Shown here one piece after another: positions 1 to 5,317 of a stretch of 6,780 bases of DNA. A program made the translations under genes and the position numbers. Origin of the DNA: Thermococcus sp. (lineage in GTDB: Archaea > Methanobacteriota_B > Thermococci > Thermococcales > Thermococcaceae); NCBI GenBank assembly GCA_027065835.1, contig JAMONK010000210.1:1-6780 (forward strand), written 5' to 3'. The notes under the pieces are model-generated. The model did no database searches, was not told where the DNA came from, and saw nothing but the letters and a program-made list of their open reading frames with translations. The first letter of the stretch is position 1, and each line of letters starts with the position of its first letter.

Positions 1-1
1 T

Positions 2-331
2 TACGAGATCTACTTCTGGTGGAGCGGGAGCTCCGGGATGGGAACGGACAACTTCAACGCGTGGACCGGAAGCGGATGGAACTACAACAGCATAAGCGGT
101 GTCGGGGGAAGCTTTGCCTACACGGGCAACACGTCCACGGGGCTGCAAACCCTGGAGATAGCCATTCCGTGGAGCGCCCTCGGTGGGAAGCACTCTAAGT
201 TCGCGGTGATGGCGTGGGTTACCGGTGGTAGCGGGAGTGCGGTTGATAGCCTTCCAGTGGACCCGGCAATAGACTACAGCAACATAGGAAGCGAATGGGG
301 CGACACAGACACCTTCACAAACATGCTCACC
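2..331 (+). repeat. Intragenic domain repeat, copy A (truncated by window edge)
   Basis: This stretch encodes the second half of a beta domain closely similar to bases 2066-2419 of the same gene. Both copies share the order YFxW, then AYTG, then GLQTLEIAIPW-ALGGK, then SAVD-LP-DP, then G-EW-D-DT. Seventeen consecutive bases are identical between the copies (149-165 and 2231-2247). The two halves therefore arose by domain duplication inside the gene. Confidence 0.85.
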
Positions 332-2434
332 GCCGAGTGGTTCCTCATGCCCGACCTCACCGTGACCCTCAGCGGTCCGGGAGCGGTGGGGTTGCACAGA
401 ACGGGCACGTTCAACGTAACCGTCAAAAACGAAGGCTCTCTCGCCGTCAGCGGTGCGGAGGTTGCGGTGTACATCGACAACCAGACTTACACCAACTGGA
501 CAACGGACCTGGGCGCGGGCGAGAGCAAGTGGTTCACCTTCAACTGGACGCCCAACACGACAGGAACCCATGTTATTAAAGCCGTTGTCGACCCGTACAA
601 CCACATACCGGAGGCCAACGAGAACAACAACGAGTTCTCGATGAACGTCGACGTTATCTGGGTGGGCAACATAGACGTCGACGGCAACCCCAGCGACTGG
701 AACATCGCTCCAGGAAGCCCCAACACCCTCAAGGTTGAGAACGGCATCGCGCTCTGGACGGACGCCGTTGGGGACCAGAGACACGACAAGGACCAGTACC
801 TGCCCGGCGGGACTTCCTCCCACGCTGACCTCACCGAGGTCGGGGTAACCAAGGACGACAGGTACGTCTACTTCCTCTTCGAGTTCGCCAACATGAGCAA
901 CATAAAGATAGGCGACAACGGGGCCACCTTCATAGCGGTTCCCATAGACTACAAGAAGGGAGGGGCCAACTGGTTTGCGGGAGAGATGGACACGAACAGC
1001 GTCATCCAGTGGGACACCCAGATGGTTATCAACCTGTGCAGCGACCAGTACGTCGGTCAGAGGGAGGCGATCACCTCCGCGGGCAGCACCAAGAGGTCCC
1101 TGCTCTACTTCCTCGATCCAAACGGGAACATCATGAACGTGAGCGGTGCCCTCGTCGGCATCAACCTGAACAAGAACACGATTGAGGTCAGGATACCAGT
1201 GAGCGTTTTCGGAGGGGCAAAGAGCTTCAACTTCCAGGTGGCCACCGGGTTCAGCTACGGTGACGCGGTCTGGAACTTCGGCAACCCCTTCGCGAACGAC
1301 GACATCAGCGATATAGTCGACCTGATAACCACTGAACCCACCACCGCCATGGAGCTCAGCGACAACGTCCCCGACTACTACATCCACGTAACCATGAACA
1401 ACGTTATAGAGGGGGCATCCCTCGTCAACGTGAAGGTCCAGCGGCTCATAGCGTACCAGAACACCTTCGTCATGATAAACAAGTTCTACGGGATCAGGGA
1501 CTTCCAGAGGGACTACACCAGCTACACGACCCTCATGAAGAAGCTCTCGAACATGCCCCTGACCGGGAACATGAAGAAGAGGCTGGACGAAGCCCAGTCC
1601 CAGGTTGCCGAACTGCTCAAGCTCTACGATGAGGGCAGATCCACGATAGACATGCCAAACTACGCGTTTGGGGCATCACTCAAGATATACAGGGCGTACA
1701 CCGGGCTCAGGGAGGTCGTGAAGGAGCTGGAGGGAATGCTCGCAACGGCCCAGAGCGGGGAGCTTCAGAAGCAGATGGAAATGGAAGAACTGGCCAAGAA
1801 CCTCACAAAGACGATAGACGGCAATCTGAGTGACTGGAGTGTGAAGCCCGTCGCCGAGGACACCACTGGTTTCGGACAGGACGGCGCTAACCTCAAGGCC
1901 CTCTACGTTGACTACGACAGCCAGTTCCTGTACATCGCCATCACAACGAGCAACAAGGCCTCCTGGAGGGTGGCCTACGGAATCTCGCTCGACTACAAAC
2001 CCGGAGGGTACACCGGCCCCCAGGACAGCTGGGGCAAGAAGATGAGCTTCAAGAGGGGAATCGACGCACAGCTGTACTTCTTCTGGAACGGGGAGTTCTT
2101 CGGAAGCAAGGGGACCAACAACATAACCACCGCGCAGCTCGCCCTGTGGAACGGGACCGGATGGGTGTACCAGGACCTCAAGTGGGTCGGCTTCTACGCC
2201 TACACCGGAGGGGCCAGCAACGGTCTCCAGACCCTGGAGATAGCCATCCCATGGAAGGCACTGGGAGGAAAACCGAAGGAGCTCTACATCACGGCCTACA
2301 TAACGGGACAGGGCACGGGAGACTCGGCGGTTGACATACTCCCGGACGATCCCTCGGTCCACGACAAGGCCCCTGGCAACGAGTGGACGGACGCCGACAC
2401 CGTGAGCAACTTCGCCAAGGTTGTGATCTCCTGA
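2..2434 (+). CDS. Large secreted modular protein, C-terminal part: CBM9/DOMON-like domains, CARDB and helical spacer (5'-partial)
   Basis: The reading frame is open from the window edge, so the N-terminus and any catalytic domain lie outside. Visible modules in order: the end of a beta-sandwich domain (2-349); a CARDB adhesion-type domain (350-655), beginning PDLTV and containing the conserved VKNEG and an E-x-NENNN stretch; a second carbohydrate-binding-like domain (656-1405) opening with DGNPSDW; a charged, mostly helical spacer (about 1406-1813) with coiled-coil character; and a third such domain (1814-2431) opening with IDGNLSDW. The IDG...DW opening is typical of CBM9/DOMON-like domains. 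Aromatic residues and N-x-S/T sequons are frequent, as expected for an exported glycoprotein. No C-terminal membrane span, SLH domain or sorting tail is visible; the protein ends FAKVVIS. In Thermococcales such tails follow polysaccharide-degrading enzymes (for example GH57 amylopullulanases), but an S-layer-associated or solute-binding protein is equally possible. The modular, extracellular nature is well supported; the enzyme identity is not. Confidence 0.88.
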   Translation, partial: YEIYFWWSGSSGMGTDNFNAWTGSGWNYNSISGVGGSFAYTGNTSTGLQTLEIAIPWSALGGKHSKFAVMAWVTGGSGSAVDSLPVDPAIDYSNIGSEWGDTDTFTNMLTAEWFLMPDLTVTLSGPGAVGLHRTGTFNVTVKNEGSLAVSGAEVAVYIDNQTYTNWTTDLGAGESKWFTFNWTPNTTGTHVIKAVVDPYNHIPEANENNNEFSMNVDVIWVGNIDVDGNPSDWNIAPGSPNTLKVENGIALWTDAVGDQRHDKDQYLPGGTSSHADLTEVGVTKDDRYVYFLFEFANMSNIKIGDNGATFIAVPIDYKKGGANWFAGEMDTNSVIQWDTQMVINLCSDQYVGQREAITSAGSTKRSLLYFLDPNGNIMNVSGALVGINLNKNTIEVRIPVSVFGGAKSFNFQVATGFSYGDAVWNFGNPFANDDISDIVDLITTEPTTAMELSDNVPDYYIHVTMNNVIEGASLVNVKVQRLIAYQNTFVMINKFYGIRDFQRDYTSYTTLMKKLSNMPLTGNMKKRLDEAQSQVAELLKLYDEGRSTIDMPNYAFGASLKIYRAYTGLREVVKELEGMLATAQSGELQKQMEMEELAKNLTKTIDGNLSDWSVKPVAEDTTGFGQDGANLKALYVDYDSQFLYIAITTSNKASWRVAYGISLDYKPGGYTGPQDSWGKKMSFKRGIDAQLYFFWNGEFFGSKGTNNITTAQLALWNGTGWVYQDLKWVGFYAYTGGASNGLQTLEIAIPWKALGGKPKELYITAYITGQGTGDSAVDILPDDPSVHDKAPGNEWTDADTVSNFAKVVIS
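2066..2419 (+). repeat. Intragenic domain repeat, copy B (C-terminal domain)
   Basis: This is the counterpart of copy A at bases 2-331, in the last domain of the large secreted protein. The block GLQTLEIAIPW followed by ALGGK is identical in protein between copies apart from one residue. The flanks are more diverged, with a small insertion in this copy around the KGTNNITT segment. The middle domain (656-1405) keeps the DG-x-x-x-DW opening but is more distant. Confidence 0.85.
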
Positions 2435-2439
2435 GAACC

Positions 2440-2470
2440 TTTCCCTTCTTTTTGAGGTTTTCCTTTTCTG
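2440..2470 (+). terminator. T-rich archaeal terminator
   Basis: Just after the TGA at 2432-2434 lies a pyrimidine-rich stretch with three T-runs: T5 at 2449-2453, T4 at 2458-2461 and T4 at 2464-2467. There is no hairpin, which fits the factor-independent T-tract termination of archaeal RNA polymerase. It would stop plus-strand transcription before it runs into the convergent minus-strand gene. The opposite strand is A-rich here and offers no T-run for that gene. Confidence 0.65.
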
Positions 2471-2472
2471 CA

Positions 2473-3099
2473 TCATAGAAGGGTCGACGCCAGGTAGAGG
2501 GCCAGTGATATCGTGAGCTGGTTGGAGAAGTTATCATCCGGCGGGAAGTTGTAGAACTCGGCCACCATGCCCGCGAGGGAGCCCACGATGGCAAGGGGAA
2601 GGCCCAAGAGGGGCCAGAGTATGGCGACACCCGAGATGAAGTAGGCGAGACTCCCTTCAAGGCTTTTGCCGTTGCTGAAACGGTGCCTGCCTATGGATTT
2701 GCCGACGATCGCCGCCATAGCGTCCCCCAGGGTGGCGACGGTCACCGCACCCATCGCGGTAACCGGTGGGAAGAAGTAGAGGTTTATGAAGGCGGCGGCC
2801 GCGAAGTATATGTGGGCCGCAACGCGGTGGTGCTCGTGCTCGCGGGCTATCTCGTCCGCGAACCTCTCGATCCTCTCAACACTCTCCATGACGTCGGGTT
2901 TTACATAGAGACGGAGTCTGCGCTTGATTTTATCCCTGAAGGATTCTATTATCCTGAATGGCTCAAGGGCGACGAAGGAGAAGAACGTGAAACCTATGAG
3001 CGCCAGCGTGATGTCCGTCCCAAAGAGCAGGTAGGAGAGCGGAACCAGGAGACCCGCCATGTGAAGGGCCTTACGCTTAAGCTCCACCTTTATCGTCAC
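2473..3099 (-). CDS. SEC59/DGK1/VTE5-type membrane lipid kinase (polyprenol or diacylglycerol kinase family)
   Basis: This 208-residue integral membrane protein has about six hydrophobic segments (roughly residues 11-27, 29-48, 93-112, 113-133, 150-178, 193-208). The family signature is present: KALH near the N-terminus, FADEIAREHEHHR at about 80-92, GDAMAAIVGKSIGR at 125-138, then NGKSLEGS at 143-150, E181 and a DDN at 188-190. Members are CTP-dependent kinases of dolichol, phytol or diacylglycerol. Archaeal copies are sometimes labelled phosphatidate cytidylyltransferase. The likely substrate here is an isoprenoid alcohol or isoprenoid glycerol, relevant to dolichol-phosphate or archaeal lipid metabolism; this is inference. 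Translation starts at GTG 3099, supported by a full Shine-Dalgarno site five bases upstream. The gene overlaps the 3' end of the HAD phosphatase gene by 23 bases, so the two form one operon. A later ATG (residue 14) would discard the conserved KALH and is unlikely. Confidence 0.85.
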   Translation of the reverse strand: MTIKVELKRKALHMAGLLVPLSYLLFGTDITLALIGFTFFSFVALEPFRIIESFRDKIKRRLRLYVKPDVMESVERIERFADEIAREHEHHRVAAHIYFAAAAFINLYFFPPVTAMGAVTVATLGDAMAAIVGKSIGRHRFSNGKSLEGSLAYFISGVAILWPLLGLPLAIVGSLAGMVAEFYNFPPDDNFSNQLTISLALYLASTLL

Positions 3100-3769
3100 G
3101 TTCCATCACCTCCAGCGCTTCCAGAAGGTTTTTCACAACGTAATCAGCGTACTTCGGTCTCCTGCCGCTGAAGTACCCCCTGTTGACGAGTATCGTAACC
3201 GCCCCGATCTCCTTTCCTCCCCTCATGTCGGTATCGTCCCTGTCGCCCACCACGTAGACCCTCCTCTCCCTCGGGAACCTCTCAAGCGCCAGTCTGAAGT
3301 TGTAGGGTTCGAGCTTGCTGTGACCCGTCTCCCCGCTGATTATGAGCGCGTCGAAGTAGTCCTTTATCCCAAGGTACTCAAGCTTCTTCCTCTGCCAGTA
3401 CGTTGAGGAGTCCGTTATCAGAACCAGCCTGGCGCCCATGCGCTTGAGCCCCTCCAGGAACGGCCGGGCATCGGGGAACAGACGAAGGTTGGAGAAGAAA
3501 ACCCTGTCCACGAGGTTCGTGATGTCCTCAAGCTCCTCCTCGGACACCCTGCCGTAGACCTTCTCCATGAGCCTTTCAAGGATCTTGTCCAGGTCCATCA
3601 TGTGGAGTTCCCTTGACTGCTCAAGCTCACGGTAGCGGGCGCTTAGTATGTACAGGAACGCCCTGAACTTCCGTTTCCTGAGCAGGTGCGGGATCAGCCT
3701 GAGTATCGTGTACTTCCCTGCCTCCCAGGTGTTGCAGAGGGTGTCGTCGAGGTCTATCAGGACCAGCAT
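3077..3769 (-). CDS. HAD-superfamily hydrolase (phosphatase-like)
   Basis: This is a soluble HAD hydrolase of 230 residues counted from ATG 3769. All four motifs are visible: motif I DLDDT (nucleophile Asp6 and acid Asp8), motif II ITDSS (Thr119), motif III Lys152 in HSKLEPYNF, and motif IV GDRDDTD (Asp176). A helical cap of C1 type (about residues 15-95) sits between motifs I and II. This is the layout of small-molecule phosphatases such as phosphoglycolate phosphatase-like enzymes; the substrate cannot be read from sequence. ATG 3769 is preferred over GTG 3778 because it sits directly before the first beta strand (MLVLIDLDDT), is about 25 bases from a good TATA box, and has GTGAT four bases upstream; the GTG would add three residues. 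The 3' end overlaps the lipid-kinase gene by 23 bases, so both are co-transcribed. The substrate may be a phosphate ester linked to the neighbour's pathway, which is inference. Confidence 0.88.
   Translation of the reverse strand: MLVLIDLDDTLCNTWEAGKYTILRLIPHLLRKRKFRAFLYILSARYRELEQSRELHMMDLDKILERLMEKVYGRVSEEELEDITNLVDRVFFSNLRLFPDARPFLEGLKRMGARLVLITDSSTYWQRKKLEYLGIKDYFDALIISGETGHSKLEPYNFRLALERFPRERRVYVVGDRDDTDMRGGKEIGAVTILVNRGYFSGRRPKYADYVVKNLLEALEVMERDDKGGA
3105..3113 (-). promoter_or_regulatory. Strong Shine-Dalgarno site for the lipid-kinase gene
   Basis: On the minus strand this reads GGAGGTGAT, a perfect match to the archaeal 16S rRNA 3' end, five bases before GTG 3099. It lies inside the 3' coding part of the HAD gene. 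It fixes the GTG start and implies independent, efficient re-initiation on the overlapping mRNA. Confidence 0.85.
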
Positions 3770-3789
3770 GTTAATCACTTGAGGGGGAC

Positions 3790-3803
3790 GGTTTTAATCC
3801 TTT
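3790..3803 (-). promoter_or_regulatory. Promoter (BRE/TATA) of the HAD-lipid kinase operon
   Basis: The minus strand reads AAAGGATTAAAACC: a purine-rich BRE (AAAGGA) directly followed by a TATA-like TTAAAA at 3792-3797. The box centre is about 25 bases from ATG 3769, so transcription should begin at or next to the start codon, giving a leaderless or nearly leaderless mRNA. Confidence 0.6.
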
Positions 3804-3817
3804 GGGTCGCTGGGTCG

Positions 3818-3832
3818 GGTTAAGCTTTAAAA
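3818..3832 (+). promoter_or_regulatory. Promoter (BRE/TATA) of the DUF131-antiporter operon
   Basis: The sequence GGTTAAG followed by CTTTAAAA (TATA box 3825-3832) matches the Thermococcales promoter consensus. The box centre is about 27 bases before ATG 3856, predicting a leaderless transcript. Because the AT block is nearly palindromic it could also serve the divergent minus-strand operon, with a start around 3800. Confidence 0.6.
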
Positions 3833-3855
3833 GGAGGGGAAGAACTCCTTATCGT

Positions 3856-4104
3856 ATGGAGAAGGGAATGCTCCTCATAGGGCTTGGCATGGGAATGATA
3901 GTACTCGGTTTCCTGTTAGTCTTCATCGGGATTCTGCTCGGCGCATCAAGCGGGGAAAGCGACGTTGAGGGCGGAGGAGTTATAATGATCGGTCCGGTGC
4001 CCATAGTCTTCGGAACGGGGCGTGGGGCAACGCTGGCGATGGTCCTGGCGGTGCTCCTGATGGTTCTGTGGATCGCGGGCATCCTGCTGGCGAGGAGGGG
4101 ATGA
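3856..4104 (+). CDS. Small DUF131 (TIGR00304-type) membrane protein
   Basis: This 82-residue protein has two membrane spans (about 6-29 and 59-78) flanking a glycine-rich loop. The loop carries the family hallmark GGGVIMIGPVPIVFGTGRGA at residues 39-58, and the tail LARRG is positive. This matches the archaeal DUF131 family, whose function is unknown. The ATG at 3856 was chosen because it follows the TATA box at 3825-3832 by the right distance for a leaderless mRNA. A longer frame from 3802 would run through the promoter and begins with a non-membrane arginine-rich stretch. An internal ATG at 3868, with a weak GGAG before it, would shorten the protein by four residues and cannot be excluded. 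The stop codon is one base from the GTG of the antiporter gene and the antiporter's ribosome site lies inside this gene, so the two are translationally coupled. A role as an accessory partner of the antiporter is inference. Confidence 0.85.
   Translation: MEKGMLLIGLGMGMIVLGFLLVFIGILLGASSGESDVEGGGVIMIGPVPIVFGTGRGATLAMVLAVLLMVLWIAGILLARRG
4094..4098 (+). promoter_or_regulatory. Shine-Dalgarno site for the antiporter gene
   Basis: GGAGG lies seven bases before GTG 4106, inside the last codons of the DUF131 gene. It supports the GTG start over the ATG at 4121 (22 bases away) and places the two genes under coupled translation. Confidence 0.75.
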
Positions 4105-4105
4105 A

Positions 4106-5281
4106 GTGTACTACCTGATGGCCCTCGCTATCCTTCTCGTTGTGGCAAAAAGCACCGAGTGGGCGTTCGAGAAGATCGAGGTACATCCGATAATAGCCCA
4201 CGTCCTCACGGGGATCCTCCTGGGTCCCTTCATCCTCGGGATCGTCCAGCCAAGCGAGGAACTCAAGGTTCTGGCCGGCTTCGGCCTCATAATGATGATG
4301 CTCTACATGGGGCTCACCAGCAACTTCTCGGCGATAGCCCAGAACACCAAAAAGGCGATCGTTGTCGCGGCCCTCGGGGTGGCCTTCTCGTTCATATTCG
4401 GTTTCCTCACTGTGGATTTCTTCGGGAACGGTCTGGCGGCGGCGGTCTTCGTCGGGGCAACCATTGGAAACACCGCGATAGAGGTCACCAGCGGGGTGCT
4501 GCTGAAGGAAAGGACGAAGAGGGAGGTATCCTCCATACTCATAGGGGCGGCGTTCGTGGACGACATCATCGCCGTGTACCTCATCGGCATAATCACCGGC
4601 ATGACGCACGGCGGCCTCACGGCCCTCACCCTGGGAGCGCTGACGGTCAAGATAGCCCTCTTCATCACGGTGACCCTGATGCTGTCGGAGTACGTTTTCA
4701 AGCGCTCCCGTTGGTTCTACTCCGTGGTGAGGAACCTCAACGTCTTCTTCACTTTCACCCTCATCCTCACGTTCACCCTGGCCATAGCGGCCGAACAGGT
4801 CGGCCTCAACCAGATAATCGGGGCATACCTGGCCGGTTTGACCATAAGCCGCCTCCGCGAGAGGAAGGACCCCATGGTTGTGACCAGGATAAAGCTCAAC
4901 GAGCTGATAGAGGACCTCCAGGTAGTCCTCACCGAGTTCTTCATCCCCCTCTTCTTCATCTACGTGGGGCTGATGTTCAACCCCCCCAGGGGCGATATAA
5001 AGCTCCTCCTGATCCTGATGCTCTACACGGGCGCAGTCCTCGGAAAGCTGTTCGGCTGCGGTCTCGGCGCCAAGCTCTTCGGCATGAGCTGGAAGGATGC
5101 AACGGCGATTGGGATAGGTATGGGCGGGCGTGGAAGCCTGGACATGGCCATACTGACGCTGGGACTGAGCGCCGGCATAATCGACCAGGCCCTCTTCGCA
5201 AGTGTCGTAGCGGTATCGATGCTCACCGCGCTGACGACGCCCCTCTTCTTCAAGAGGTACCTCAAGTGGGCAAAAGCTTAA
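4106..5281 (+). CDS. CPA2-family cation/proton antiporter (Na+/H+ or K+/H+ exchanger)
   Basis: This 391-residue polytopic membrane protein consists only of the sodium/hydrogen exchanger core, about 12 hydrophobic segments. Family marks are: HVLTGILLGPFILG at 32-45; a discontinuous-helix segment GNTAIEVTSG at 121-130; the ion-binding Asp pair D152-D153 in AAFVDDIIAV; Lys313 in LGKLFGCGLGAK, in the region of the conserved lysine of electrogenic members; and GMGGRGSLDM at 338-347 near the end. The double-Asp pair is the mark of the CPA2 type, where exchange is usually electrogenic. There is no C-terminal RCK/TrkA-N or USP domain, so nucleotide gating by a fused domain is absent. It starts at GTG 4106, one base after the DUF131 stop. 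It would act in the cytoplasmic membrane in ion and pH homeostasis; whether Na+ or K+ is moved cannot be read from sequence. The C7 run at 4981-4987 is in frame and the gene looks intact. Confidence 0.92.
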   Translation: MYYLMALAILLVVAKSTEWAFEKIEVHPIIAHVLTGILLGPFILGIVQPSEELKVLAGFGLIMMMLYMGLTSNFSAIAQNTKKAIVVAALGVAFSFIFGFLTVDFFGNGLAAAVFVGATIGNTAIEVTSGVLLKERTKREVSSILIGAAFVDDIIAVYLIGIITGMTHGGLTALTLGALTVKIALFITVTLMLSEYVFKRSRWFYSVVRNLNVFFTFTLILTFTLAIAAEQVGLNQIIGAYLAGLTISRLRERKDPMVVTRIKLNELIEDLQVVLTEFFIPLFFIYVGLMFNPPRGDIKLLLILMLYTGAVLGKLFGCGLGAKLFGMSWKDATAIGIGMGGRGSLDMAILTLGLSAGIIDQALFASVVAVSMLTALTTPLFFKRYLKWAKA

Positions 5282-5284
5282 ATT
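5273..5284 (+). promoter_or_regulatory. Possible promoter of mfnA
   Basis: AAAGCTTAAATT overlaps the end of the antiporter gene and contains a TATA-like CTTAAATT (5277-5284) after a purine-rich AAAG. Its spacing predicts a transcript start near 5307, just before the ribosome site at 5309. The box is weaker than the ones at 3790 and 3825. The 36-base gap also permits read-through from the antiporter operon. Confidence 0.35.
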
Positions 5285-5308
5285 GAAGGGACCAAACATG
5301 AACCGGCT

Positions 5309-5313
5309 GGTGA
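5309..5313 (+). promoter_or_regulatory. Shine-Dalgarno site for mfnA
   Basis: GGTGA, part of the AGGTGAT complement to 16S rRNA, ends four bases before ATG 5318. It favours this start over ATG 5336 (residue 7). Confidence 0.6.
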
Positions 5314-5317
5314 GAGA

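Noticed and set aside
1676..2476. Minus-strand frame of 266 codons opposite the end of the surface-protein gene
   Set aside because: It is antisense to well-supported domains, its composition (V, G, L, R-rich) is that of a shadow frame, and no promoter or ribosome site precedes it.
3833..3839. GGAGGGG as a Shine-Dalgarno site for the DUF131 gene
   Set aside because: It is 16 bases from ATG 3856 and lies upstream of the transcript start predicted from the TATA box, so it should not be in the mRNA.
3802..3855. N-terminal extension of the DUF131 gene to a TTG at 3802
   Set aside because: The extension would be translated from the promoter itself (TATA at 3825-3832), and DUF131 proteins begin at the first membrane span.
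4981..4987. C7 homopolymer as a frameshift site or assembly error
   Set aside because: The antiporter reading frame continues intact through it (NPPRGD) with conserved motifs on both sides.
4159..5286. Second plus-strand frame (375 codons) inside the antiporter gene
   Set aside because: The product is a low-complexity Arg/His/Gly/Pro-rich sequence typical of an off-frame reading of GC-rich DNA, with no ribosome site.
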